A stretch of 58,398 nt of DNA, from positions 1 through 58,398 of the forward strand of contig CAJBLH010000095.1 of assembly GCA_903953895.1 (NCBI GenBank). The letters run 5' to 3'. The position numbers were made by a program, and so were the translations under genes. Shown piece after piece: positions 44,738-52,724 of the stretch. The stretch's first letter is position 1. Each line of letters starts with the position of its first letter. Source of the DNA: an uncultured Desulfobacteraceae bacterium. GTDB lineage: Bacteria > Desulfobacterota > Desulfobacteria > Desulfobacterales > Desulfatirhabdiaceae. The notes below the pieces were generated by a model, which saw only the letters and a list, made by a program, of their open reading frames with translations, was not told the DNA's origin and did no database searches.

Positions 44738-45727
44738 TTATCCAGCCGTTGCTGCGGTGTCTTGAAGCAATAAGTGGCGCATGTAGTCTTCGATACGTTC
44801 CAGGGCTTCTTTTTCGGATGAGACATATTTGACGGACTCCCGGAACCTGCTGCTGTCGGGAAGGCCGCGTACGAACCAGCACAGCCGGCTTCGCATCATC
44901 AGACAGGCGGTTTTCTCACCCAGATAAATCATTGAAGCGTGAACATATCGTATCATCAATTCCCGGCGTATGGCAATATTTACCGGTGGAATCGGCCGGG
45001 AATTCAACCGGGCATCGATCTGGGAAAAAATCCAGGGACTGGCCATGGCATGTCGGCCCACCATCACTGCATCGCAACCCGTCTGGTCAAACATGTTCAG
45101 GACATCTTCCGGCGAGGTGATATCGCCGTTGCCGATCACAGGAATGGACACCGCCTGTTTGACGGCAGTGATGACAGACCAATCCGCATTCCCCTGAAAC
45201 ATCTGCTGGGCGGTTCGGGGATGAACGGCAATGGCATCCACGCCGGATGCTTCGGCCATTCGGGCGGTGTCAATCGCCTGTTTTCCGGAGTGATCCCATC
45301 CGGTACGGATCTTGATGGTCAGCGGAATGCGGATGGCGTTTCGAACCGCGCGCAAAATGGCCTCCGCCTTGAAGACATCGCGCATCAATGCCGCACCGGA
45401 ACCGGTTCTAAGCACTTTTTTAACCGAGCATCCGAAATTGATATCCAGGATATCGGCGCCCGACGCCTCGACCATGGCGGCCGCCTCCGCCATGATAAAC
45501 GGATCGGAGCCAAATATCTGAACGGAAAGCGGCTTTTCTTCCGCCGTGCTTTCCAGCATGGTATGGGTTTTGCCGGAGCGATAGACCAGACCGTTAGAAC
45601 TGATCATCTCTGAGCAGACCAGCCCGCAGCCGTTTTCTTTGGCGATCAGCCGAAACGGCAGGTTGGTAATGCCGGCCAAAGGCGCCAGCACCGTCGGGCT
45701 TGAGAGGGAGATATTTCCGATTTTCAT
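44738..45727 (-). CDS. dusB: tRNA-dihydrouridine synthase DusB-like
   Basis: 329 residues, FMN TIM barrel. APLAGITNLPFR at the N-terminus, DINFGCSVKKV with the catalytic Cys100 (usual form NxGCP; here Ser follows the Cys), IKIRTGWD, AVHPRTAQQMFQGNADW and VIGNGDI. Reduces uridine in tRNA D-loops. First gene of the operon that runs down to the SpoIIE-type phosphatase. Confidence 0.93.
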   Translation of the reverse strand: MKIGNISLSSPTVLAPLAGITNLPFRLIAKENGCGLVCSEMISSNGLVYRSGKTHTMLESTAEEKPLSVQIFGSDPFIMAEAAAMVEASGADILDINFGCSVKKVLRTGSGAALMRDVFKAEAILRAVRNAIRIPLTIKIRTGWDHSGKQAIDTARMAEASGVDAIAVHPRTAQQMFQGNADWSVITAVKQAVSIPVIGNGDITSPEDVLNMFDQTGCDAVMVGRHAMASPWIFSQIDARLNSRPIPPVNIAIRRELMIRYVHASMIYLGEKTACLMMRSRLCWFVRGLPDSSRFRESVKYVSSEKEALERIEDYMRHLLLQDTAATAG

Positions 45728-45892
45728 AACATCCGATTAGGGTTGATTCTCCGAATTTAATATCCTGTTCATCCATGTAAATTAAATGTACCGCTGTCTG
45801 GTAGATTAATTCATGTGAATCGCCTTACTTCATGAGGATATGCTCATTGGTGGAAATCACCTTATATATTATTGGCCGCAATTTGGGGGCCG

Positions 45893-47137
45893 CTAGGGTT
45901 GAGCCAGCCAATTTGCAATCCTTTTTGTACGCCCGACAAGAAACTGCAACGAAGCATCGTTTTGCTGGTGCTTTTTCAAGGTGTGCCCATGTCGGCGCAG
46001 CACATCGACAAAACGAAGCGGGTAGCAGAAGTAAATCTTTATGGAATTCATCGGCACGGAATACTGTGAAGAGATAATGGCTTTTGGCAGAAAAACCCGT
46101 TGCCAGAAAATCAGGATTTTACTCCAGAGGTTTTTGCTTTCCAGAAGTTCCGCAAAAGGGACCGGAATTGAAAACACAAACTTACTGTCGGTAATAACCT
46201 GAGTTCGGGATGTCTCTAATATGGCTTCAGTTACATCCGATGGCCGCAGACGATCCAGGATATCGGCAGGAACATCCGCCCCAGCCAGTTCTGCCGCCAG
46301 TTGCAGTGACAGGTAAACACCTCGCTGCCAGCCCCATTGGACAGCCTGATTTGTGACAGCCTGCCAGTTGATGCCGGCACCGAAATGATCGATCGTTTCC
46401 GCGATATCGCAGGAGGGCCGCAGACCAAAAGCAAACTGGTGATGGTAGGACGTGTGCAGACAAAGATGCAGCAGCAGATCTTCGGGCGAGAGGGTCAGCG
46501 TATCACAATTGGCGATACGAACCGGCACGGCGCGATCCCACAGTCCACAAGGATCGATGGTGTAGGTTTCATTCGGTGACGTTACATTCCAGTGAATTTC
46601 AAAGCCTGCATGCCCATTTTTTATCATGCGGGGCAGATGATGCGCCGATTTCAGGGTGGTGTCCACACTGATGGGGCTTAGCGGCGTGTAGCCCATTTCC
46701 GTCAGAATTCCGGCAATTCGCGCCAGATCGGCGGGGCGGGCCAACACGTCGATGTCGTTCATTTCACGAACGCCTATGTTACCATAAACAGCGTCCGCCA
46801 GGAATATCCCCTTCAGCAGGATCAGGGGAATTCCCTCTGACTTGAGTACAGACAACAGCCGGTGCAGTTCACCATAAAAACGCAGATTGTGCAGGGTGTT
46901 TTGACGGAAGGCATCTTTGAATGTTTCGGCAGCCGCTGCGGGTACAAAAACATCCAGCCCCTTTTGCCTGAGCCGATGCCACAGCAGAGACAATACCCGC
47001 TGAGTCCTGGCCAAAGATAACAAATTATGCCAGCTCTCCAGAGAAAGATATGAAAGCCGGGTGATATCGACATTGGTTCCGGATTTTTTCAAGCACTCAA
47101 CCAGGAGCTGACAAAGTTCACAGTCCTTTATTTCCAT
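45893..47137 (-). CDS. nucleotidyltransferase family protein (PF14907 type), RiPP-cluster associated
   Basis: 414 residues from ATG 47137 (AGAGGG six bases upstream). The nucleotidyltransferase core is ILLKGIFLADAVYGNIGVRE followed by MNDIDVLAR (motif G-x-R-x-M-x-D-I-D), then HHLPRMI, FEIHWNV and LHLCLHTSYHHQFAFGLRP with conserved histidines. This family is common in lasso-peptide clusters with HprK-like kinases; in the Bacillus pseudomycoidin-type cluster the equivalent protein acts on the phosphorylated peptide. I infer a tailoring role here. It is separated from the exporter gene by a DUF4143 ATPase and an exporter remnant. Confidence 0.85.
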   Translation of the reverse strand: MEIKDCELCQLLVECLKKSGTNVDITRLSYLSLESWHNLLSLARTQRVLSLLWHRLRQKGLDVFVPAAAAETFKDAFRQNTLHNLRFYGELHRLLSVLKSEGIPLILLKGIFLADAVYGNIGVREMNDIDVLARPADLARIAGILTEMGYTPLSPISVDTTLKSAHHLPRMIKNGHAGFEIHWNVTSPNETYTIDPCGLWDRAVPVRIANCDTLTLSPEDLLLHLCLHTSYHHQFAFGLRPSCDIAETIDHFGAGINWQAVTNQAVQWGWQRGVYLSLQLAAELAGADVPADILDRLRPSDVTEAILETSRTQVITDSKFVFSIPVPFAELLESKNLWSKILIFWQRVFLPKAIISSQYSVPMNSIKIYFCYPLRFVDVLRRHGHTLKKHQQNDASLQFLVGRTKRIANWLAQP

Positions 47138-47325
47138 GGAGACCCTCTTGTATCGTAAGGCAATTCCGAGTAAACTCATTACACTTCGAGCGCATCTGCC
47201 GAGCCCATGACGCTTCGTAATGACCCCGTGCAGCCGGCAGATCGTCATGGCTGCCGGATTCAATGACACGGCCCCTGTCTATAACATGGATGATACCTGC
47301 CCGCAATGCCGTGTTGACGTGATGG
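47118..47325 (-). pseudogene. ABC exporter 3'-end remnant
   Basis: Reads NTALRAGIIHVIDRGRVIES, GSHDDL and GHYEASWARQMR, matching the end of the exporter encoded at 48686-50515 (TTALQADIIHVMDKGRIIES). Bases 47190-47312 match 48701-48823 at about 88 percent, and many differences are at third positions. Upstream of this the similarity stops and the DUF4143 ATPase gene begins. It is what remains of a paralogous exporter gene, or of a duplicated 3' end. Confidence 0.8.
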
Positions 47326-47348
47326 GGCTGGAAAGACTTTTCTCATGA

Positions 47349-48473
47349 TCAGCCCGAAGCAAACGCCATCACATTTTCACGATTGATCAGGCTGACCGGA
47401 CAATCAGGGTAGGCCGCGCTGAATCCGGTCGGAACCTTCATCCGTTTTTCGCGCCACTTGATTTCATATCCCTTCAACTCTCCGTTCCGTTCTTCCAGAT
47501 AGTCAATCTCCTGCTTCTGATGACTGCGCCAGAAATAAGTATTGGGAAATAGTTGTTGATTGTGGTTTCGTTTCATCCGCTCGGCGATGACAAAATTCTC
47601 CCACAGGCCGCCGACATCGTTACGCAACTCCGGTGGATTGAGGTTATTGATGACAGCGTTGCGAATTCCTGTATCCACAAAATATATTTTACGGGATTTT
47701 TTCAGTTCATTCCGCAGATTTCGGCTGAACGATCCCAGGCGGAAAATGACGAACGATTGCTCCAGTATTCGCAGATAACTTTCAATTGTCTTTTTATCGA
47801 CGCCCACCTGCTGAGCAAGCTCGTTATAGGAGACTTCGTTGCCTGTTTGCAACGCGACGGACTGCACCAGCCGCTCCAGCGCCTCGGGATTTCGTATCTG
47901 TTGGAATGTAAGAATGTCCTTGTAAAGATAGCTTCTGGCAATTTCCCGCAGCGCCGTTTCCGCTGCTTCCGGGGCGTTGATTATCTCGGGATAGAGTCCG
48001 AAGATCATACAACGTTCTACAATGCGGTTTAGCTCCAGCGGTGAATATTTCTGGCCGAGCTCCGTCAGTGAAAATGGATAGAGCCTGAATTCGCGTTTTC
48101 TGCCAGTCAGCGGTTCCTCTATCCGACTGGATAGCTCGAAGGCCGAAGAGCCGGTGGCGATCACCTGGATATCCGGCGCCGTATCAGTCAGAAGCTTGAT
48201 GGTAAGTCCGATTGTGCCGACCCGCTGCGCCTCATCGATCAGCACCAGTTTGTTGTTGCCGATCAGCATCTTCAGTTCGGTTGAAGTTTTATCCGAAAGC
48301 GCCCGGCGGACATCCGGCTCATCGCAGTTGAGGAAGAGGGAAGGAACGGCGGCGGCGTTCTGGATCGCCATGATCAGCGTGGTCTTACCCACCTGCCTTG
48401 CGCCATAGATGATGATGGCCTTCCCTTTGAACAGGGATTGCTCGATAGCCTCTTGAATCGTTCTTCTGACCAT
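47349..48473 (-). CDS. AAA ATPase with DUF4143 domain
   Basis: 374 residues from ATG 48473 (ATG 48485 also possible; no strong ribosome site). Walker A IIYGARQVGKTTL near residue 20, Walker B LVLIDEAQRV, sensor IATGSSAFELSSRI. The C-terminal DUF4143 region includes YLRILEQSFVIFRL, KIYFVDTGIRNAVI and a PD-(D/E)XK-like end FWRSHQKQEIDYLEE ... GYEIKW. These proteins are common mobile-like accessory genes of unclear role. It sits between RiPP genes but has no known RiPP function, so it is probably an insertion. Confidence 0.88.
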   Translation of the reverse strand: MVRRTIQEAIEQSLFKGKAIIIYGARQVGKTTLIMAIQNAAAVPSLFLNCDEPDVRRALSDKTSTELKMLIGNNKLVLIDEAQRVGTIGLTIKLLTDTAPDIQVIATGSSAFELSSRIEEPLTGRKREFRLYPFSLTELGQKYSPLELNRIVERCMIFGLYPEIINAPEAAETALREIARSYLYKDILTFQQIRNPEALERLVQSVALQTGNEVSYNELAQQVGVDKKTIESYLRILEQSFVIFRLGSFSRNLRNELKKSRKIYFVDTGIRNAVINNLNPPELRNDVGGLWENFVIAERMKRNHNQQLFPNTYFWRSHQKQEIDYLEERNGELKGYEIKWREKRMKVPTGFSAAYPDCPVSLINRENVMAFASG

Positions 48474-48685
48474 GACAATACCCATATTTATGATAATTTG
48501 AGGATCATGTTCCACATTATCGTGGTGATTGGGGTATTGCAAACGAAAAATAATTTGAAACCGCTTGATGACACAGTGGTGGAAGCCGGCCTGTCTTACG
48601 TGCGGTTCATGGCCGACCGGCTTGTCATCTCGCAAGTTCTTTCGTGGCTCATGTGTTTTCACGGTAATGATTTGATTTTAAGATA

Positions 48686-50515
48686 TTATACCCTGTCCTG
48701 GCGCATCTGCCGAGCCCATGACGATTCGTAATGACCCCGTGCAGCCAGCAGTTCTTCATGGCTGCCGGATTCAATGATGCGGCCTTTGTCCATAACGTGG
48801 ATGATATCCGCCTGCAAGGCCGTGGTAAAGCGGTGGGTGATGATCAGTGCGGTCCGGCCGGCGACCAGCCTTCGAAACCGCAGCAGCCAGTCCGCTTCCG
48901 CCCAGGAATCCATGGCGCTGGTGGGTTCATCCAGGATGATCAATCCAGCGTTTCTCAGAAATGCTCGCGCCAGGGCCAGGCGCTGCCACTCGCCCCCGCT
49001 CAGTTCGGCGCCGCCGAACCATTTTCCCAGAATGGCTTCATAAGTTGCCGGCAGACGGCCGATCGGTGCATCCGCCCCGGCGGCCCTTGCCGCCGCTTCG
49101 ATCCGCCCCCTGTCCGGACGGTTTGCGATGTCGCCAAAGGCGATATTGTTGAAGACCGTGTCATGGTAGCGGACCGGCTCCTGAAACAGCACGGTGATCT
49201 GCTGACGAAGCTCATCAATCGGCAGGTTTCTGATATCCGCGCCATCGATAAGCAGACAGCCTTTTTCCGGATCATAAAAGCGGCAGATGAGCTTGATCAA
49301 TGTGGTTTTGCCGGCGCCGTTTTCACCCACCAGAGCGGTGATCTGCCCTGATGGAATCCTCAGGTTGAAACCTTCCAGAGCAGGATAGCTGGTGTCGGGA
49401 TAGCAAAAAGTGACATTTTGAAATTCCAGTACTTTTTTCAGACCAGGATAAGGAACCAGCTTCTCCGGCAAACCAATCCGTGGCTTCAAATCCAGAAATT
49501 CAAACAGATTTTCTAAAAACATGATGTTGCGGTATATCTCTCCGGCACTTCCCAGAAGGGAGCGCATCATGCGCTGCCCTTGGTAAAACGCCTGATAAAA
49601 AAGGGCAAGGCCACCCAGCCCGATCGCACCGTTCAAGACCTGAAGCCCCATCCATGCCAGCGCACCGCCCATGCTGGCCAACCCGATGAGGGATGCCGTT
49701 GCATGGGCTGCAGCTTCACTGCGGACCAGATTCATCTTTTCCCGGCGCAGTCGCGCGCGTAACTCTCTGAAAAGAGATCTAAAATAATCACCCAGCCCGA
49801 ACAGCCGCATCTCCGCAGCCGATTGATGCTGGGTGAGCATCAGATCGTAGTAGCTGGTTTTACGGATGGCCGTGGTATTTTGAATCCGCCAACGATGGAA
49901 GCGAATCGTGTGGCTGAGTACGACCCAAAGGGCCGGAAGCGTACTGAAAAACAAGAGAAGGGGAATCCATATACCAAAGGTCAGCAGAACGCCCCCCATG
50001 GCAGCCAGGGTAATAAGGCTTTGCACCAGAGCGCCTGCATTTTCTATCAGGGCGGACGGCCGACTGAGCGCATCTACCCGGGCGCGGTGCAGTTGATCAT
50101 AGTATCCGGGATCGTCATAAAAAGAGAGATCCAGGCGCATGGCCTGCTCATGAATGAGCTCGTGAACATGGTCCTGCACCCGTTCAGCCTGAGCGGTGCG
50201 CACCCAGGCGCCGATGCTCTGGAACACTTCGCCAGCGATCAGCACCAGGGCCATTGCGGCACCCGCCGGGAGAAGCGTCGCCATGTTCCGCCAGCCGCCG
50301 CCCGCACCCACCATGGCGGCAATACTGTCCACCAGAGATCGGGTGAGATAAACCGTGGCAACCGGCAGCAATCCTTGAACCAGCAGCAGCAGCATCCAGA
50401 CGATGGCCTGCCTTCCCGCTGCATGTTGAACCAGTTGCATTGCCCGCGGCAGATAGGGAATCTGTTGTTTGAAACGATCAGTTACATCGGCAAACTGTTT
50501 GATTCTCGGGAACAT
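48686..50515 (-). CDS. ABC transporter, fused permease and ATPase (RiPP exporter)
   Basis: 609 residues. Six-helix type 1 exporter domain (about 35-330), then the ATPase: Walker A GENGAGKTT, Q-loop LFQEPVRYH, signature ELSGGEWQRLALARAFLR, Walker B LIILDEPTSAMD, switch ITHRF. There is no N-terminal peptidase domain, as in lasso-peptide D proteins, which export the mature peptide and give immunity. A second copy of its 3' end remains at 47118-47325. It follows the B2 gene on the minus strand. Confidence 0.9.
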   Translation of the reverse strand: MFPRIKQFADVTDRFKQQIPYLPRAMQLVQHAAGRQAIVWMLLLLVQGLLPVATVYLTRSLVDSIAAMVGAGGGWRNMATLLPAGAAMALVLIAGEVFQSIGAWVRTAQAERVQDHVHELIHEQAMRLDLSFYDDPGYYDQLHRARVDALSRPSALIENAGALVQSLITLAAMGGVLLTFGIWIPLLLFFSTLPALWVVLSHTIRFHRWRIQNTTAIRKTSYYDLMLTQHQSAAEMRLFGLGDYFRSLFRELRARLRREKMNLVRSEAAAHATASLIGLASMGGALAWMGLQVLNGAIGLGGLALFYQAFYQGQRMMRSLLGSAGEIYRNIMFLENLFEFLDLKPRIGLPEKLVPYPGLKKVLEFQNVTFCYPDTSYPALEGFNLRIPSGQITALVGENGAGKTTLIKLICRFYDPEKGCLLIDGADIRNLPIDELRQQITVLFQEPVRYHDTVFNNIAFGDIANRPDRGRIEAAARAAGADAPIGRLPATYEAILGKWFGGAELSGGEWQRLALARAFLRNAGLIILDEPTSAMDSWAEADWLLRFRRLVAGRTALIITHRFTTALQADIIHVMDKGRIIESGSHEELLAARGHYESSWARQMRQDRV

Positions 50516-50722
50516 TCAGGCTCTTTGTTATTTATATTGTAAAATCTTCGATTGAGCAGTTGTCTGAATACAATACAATCAAGGATTTGTTTTGAATATG
50601 TTTTTCTAAAAGAAAGGTTTTCCAAGTTTCCGCTGAGATTTAATTCCCTGAGAAAAGAAAAAATTGATTGCTCACTGCTATAGACTTTCTGATTGAGGTA
50701 TGTACGCAAAGAAGACGTGGCG

Positions 50723-51193
50723 TCAGGAAAACGTGGCAACCACGGTAAATTGCCGCTGGCTTGCCGCGCCGGTGAGGATAATATTGCCGCATCGAAGCCA
50801 GGCATGGGCCGCAAGTTTCTCCGGTATTGCTTCATCTTTTGCCACACCCAGATAGAGCGTGCCGGCGATATTTCGACGTTTGAGCATCCATTTGGCGGCC
50901 ACTGCCTGTGGCAGGCAGACGCTCTCCCAGGGGGTGTAGTTTGCGGCCGAGCAGACGGCCCGGCCCACTTTCCGGGCGATATTCAAATCTGAGGCACATA
51001 TCTGTGCATCCGCCTTGCGCTGATGTCTGCCCAACGAAACTGCCAGCCACTTGAACGGCAGGGCAAGCACCGTCAGGCGTGCGATGCCCAGCAGCAAAAA
51101 GGCTTCCACCAGAAGCAACCGCTCGGCGCGGGAGCGGCGGCGCCATTTGGCCGGTGCATCCTGAAATGTTTTAAACCATCCAGCATCATTCAT
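50723..51193 (-). CDS. lasso peptide biosynthesis B2 protein (leader peptidase)
   Basis: 156 residues. Transglutaminase-like cysteine protease of the lasso B2 family: catalytic Cys93 in SVCLPQAVAAKWMLKRR, then GTLYLGVAKD, His130 in LAAHAWLRCGNIILTGA, and the end FTVVATF. Two hydrophobic N-terminal segments (about 25-55) are usual. B2 removes the leader that the B1/RRE protein holds. The separately encoded B1 is at 57214, on the other strand and at the other end of the cluster. Confidence 0.9.
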   Translation of the reverse strand: MNDAGWFKTFQDAPAKWRRRSRAERLLLVEAFLLLGIARLTVLALPFKWLAVSLGRHQRKADAQICASDLNIARKVGRAVCSAANYTPWESVCLPQAVAAKWMLKRRNIAGTLYLGVAKDEAIPEKLAAHAWLRCGNIILTGAASQRQFTVVATFS

Positions 51194-51214
51194 CGGTAAA
51201 CGATCTTCCCGTTT

Positions 51215-51382
51215 TTATTTATATCCCTGATGCGGTGCCCCATCAAACAGGCTGAAATTTATCGCCTTTTTAATCTGGTCCAGGCTATTAAGAGGCGGCT
51301 GCCTTTCTTCTGGGATATTAATCTTACGCTTCTGTATTATGAACTCCTGTATTATGCGCGCAACATACGCCCGCATGCGCAT
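51215..51382 (-). CDS. 55-residue small ORF upstream of B2, alternative precursor candidate
   Basis: Starts at ATG 51382 and stops 21 bp before the B2 start. It has an Arg/Ile-rich N-terminal part, then RQPPLNSLDQIKK and AINFSLFDGAPHQGYK. If cut before Ala, the tail has an Asp at position 8 and 16 residues, which fits a lasso ring by size. However, the leader lacks the usual Thr at -2 and there is no good ribosome site. The plus strand over the same bases is also open for 55 codons (from 51230), so chance is possible. Confidence 0.3.
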   Translation of the reverse strand: MRMRAYVARIIQEFIIQKRKINIPEERQPPLNSLDQIKKAINFSLFDGAPHQGYK

Positions 51383-51797
51383 TTTCGTCAAGAATAATAC
51401 AACCGCAGGATGGACGACGGGTCTGGTTAAGGCGCCAATGCGCCAGATGGCAATATATCACATGGTTTCAGTAATTTTTGGCAAAGAGTAGAGTACAGAT
51501 AATGCTATTCTTGCGTCGTAACCATTCGCTCCCCCGACTTGCTGAACAGCACTGGAGGAGAATAACTTTCGTTCATGATCGATATGCGGCCCTTGTGTAT
51601 TTTACTTGCTTTTATAGTTTTTCTGAGATAAACAAAAAACAGTATCCAGGAGTTAGTAACATAGCATCTATCGGCATTATGGTGCGCTTTATTCTGCCAC
51701 AATCTACGCTTTTGCTCCACCACCACAGGGGAAGGAACCAAGAGGAAAGCGCATATTGTAACGATTTAGACAACACAGATGAATAAGGAGCAGGAAG
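51383..51797. other. divergent intergenic region of RiPP cluster
   Basis: Separates the minus-strand genes (B2, exporter) from the plus-strand precursors. On the minus strand TTGACG followed 18 bases later by TATGTT (near 51391-51363) could be a promoter for B2. No clear plus-strand promoter or known regulator site is seen. Confidence 0.3.
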
Positions 51798-51938
51798 ATG
51801 ATTGACGCTGAACAAGAGAAACGTATTGATATATTCACAGAAATCGATGCAACACCATCCCGCCGCCCATGGCACAAACCATCCGTCATGCGCATCGACA
51901 TTAAGAAAACACTTGCAGGTATTGGTAGTCCCCCCTAA
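51798..51938 (+). CDS. RiPP precursor peptide 1
   Basis: 46 residues with AAGGAG seven bases before ATG 51798. The leader contains SRRPWHKPSVMRIDIKKTL (residues 21-39), which resembles paeninodin-class lasso leaders (Y/W-x-K-P-x-x ... D-x-x-x-T-x) with the conserved Thr at -2. The predicted core is only AGIGSPP before TAA; it begins with AG-x-G like paeninodin (AGPGTS) but stops after seven residues, so no ring acid at position 7-9 is present. Downstream in the same frame, after two stops, comes a block (51984-52056) also conserved after precursor 2. Confidence 0.75.
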   Translation: MIDAEQEKRIDIFTEIDATPSRRPWHKPSVMRIDIKKTLAGIGSPP

Positions 51939-51983
51939 ATTCGCTCATTTATTATAACATATAGATATTTATAATATAAAATC

Positions 51984-52056
51984 GAGGAATACATCGACGA
52001 GTGTTTCATTGCTGCACAGTCGTTGAATATCTCTATGGCAGTAAACGGTCATGAAT
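51984..52056 (+). repeat. conserved 73-bp block after precursor 1
   Basis: 65 of 73 bases equal 52349-52421. It reads EEYIDECFIAAQSLNISMAV in the leader frame of unit 1, with no start codon of its own. Function unknown. Confidence 0.8.
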
Positions 52057-52173
52057 TTTTTCTCAAGGTTTACCCCCAATTATGGTAGAATGGTCTGATT
52101 TTCACGAACTTCAATAGACTATGACCCAACCATCTGTCGCCATGACACCTAAAAATGCAACTGAGAGGTTAGA

Positions 52174-52308
52174 ATGACTATCTGTAAGCAAAAAATCACA
52201 GAAAACTCAACAAAAAACCACGAAGCGCCATCCCGCCGCCCATGGCACAAACCATCCGTCATGCGTATCGATATTAAGAAAACACTTGAAATGGAAGAGA
52301 GTACCTAA
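52174..52308 (+). CDS. RiPP precursor peptide 2
   Basis: 44 residues; GAGAGG six bases before ATG 52174. It has the same leader motif SRRPWHKPSVMRIDIKKTL (residues 20-38). Over 60 bases the DNA differs from precursor 1 at only two synonymous sites, while the residues before the motif and the core differ completely. Core EMEEST, with Ser-Thr at the C-terminus where HprK-like lasso kinases would act. Too short for a classical lasso. Confidence 0.75.
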   Translation: MTICKQKITENSTKNHEAPSRRPWHKPSVMRIDIKKTLEMEEST

Positions 52309-52348
52309 GGCTGAGGCATTCGCTGCAGGGGATTTTTAGAATGTTGTA

Positions 52349-52421
52349 GAGGAATACATCGACGTATGTTTCATTGCTGCACCGTCGCTGATTATCTCTT
52401 TAGCAGTAAACGATCATGAAT
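52349..52421 (+). repeat. conserved 73-bp block after precursor 2
   Basis: Second copy of 51984-52056, here in a different frame relative to the leader (EEYIDVCFIAAPSLIISLAV). Confidence 0.8.
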
Positions 52422-52502
52422 CCTTAAAATGAAACTGCGAGGTTAGAACGATTGACTGTTAGCAGATAATATCCGGCTGATATTTCAGCATAAAATATAG
52501 AA

Positions 52503-52589
52503 ATGACTTCTCGCCGATCTTGGTATAAGCCGCCCGCCATGCGTTTCGACATTAAGGCAACATTGTACGAGGCAACGGCATATGTCTGA
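52503..52589 (+). CDS. RiPP precursor peptide 3 (shortened leader)
   Basis: 28 residues: SRRSWYKPPAMRFDIKATL followed by YEATAYV. A diverged third unit: the stretch 52426-52448 matches the region just before precursor 2 (21 of 23 bases), but the corresponding start codon is lost, so translation would begin later at ATG 52503, with no clear ribosome site. The core has two Tyr, possible sulfotransferase targets. Confidence 0.6.
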   Translation: MTSRRSWYKPPAMRFDIKATLYEATAYV

Positions 52590-52724
52590 ATTGGTACCGG
52601 ACTGTGGTGGTATATTGCTGTTCGGTCTTGCAGCGATAGGGCGGTTGAAGCGGTGCCTGGCCCGCCGGCACGGTCACTTTTGTTTCAAGTTTTTAAAACG
52701 GTACACCTAATCCATGGATCACCA

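Noticed and set aside
51478-51786. A plus-strand frame of about 100 codons before precursor 1
   Set aside because: TTG start without ribosome site, no recognisable domain; its 3' end just runs into the precursor 1 ribosome site. I leave it out, with some doubt.
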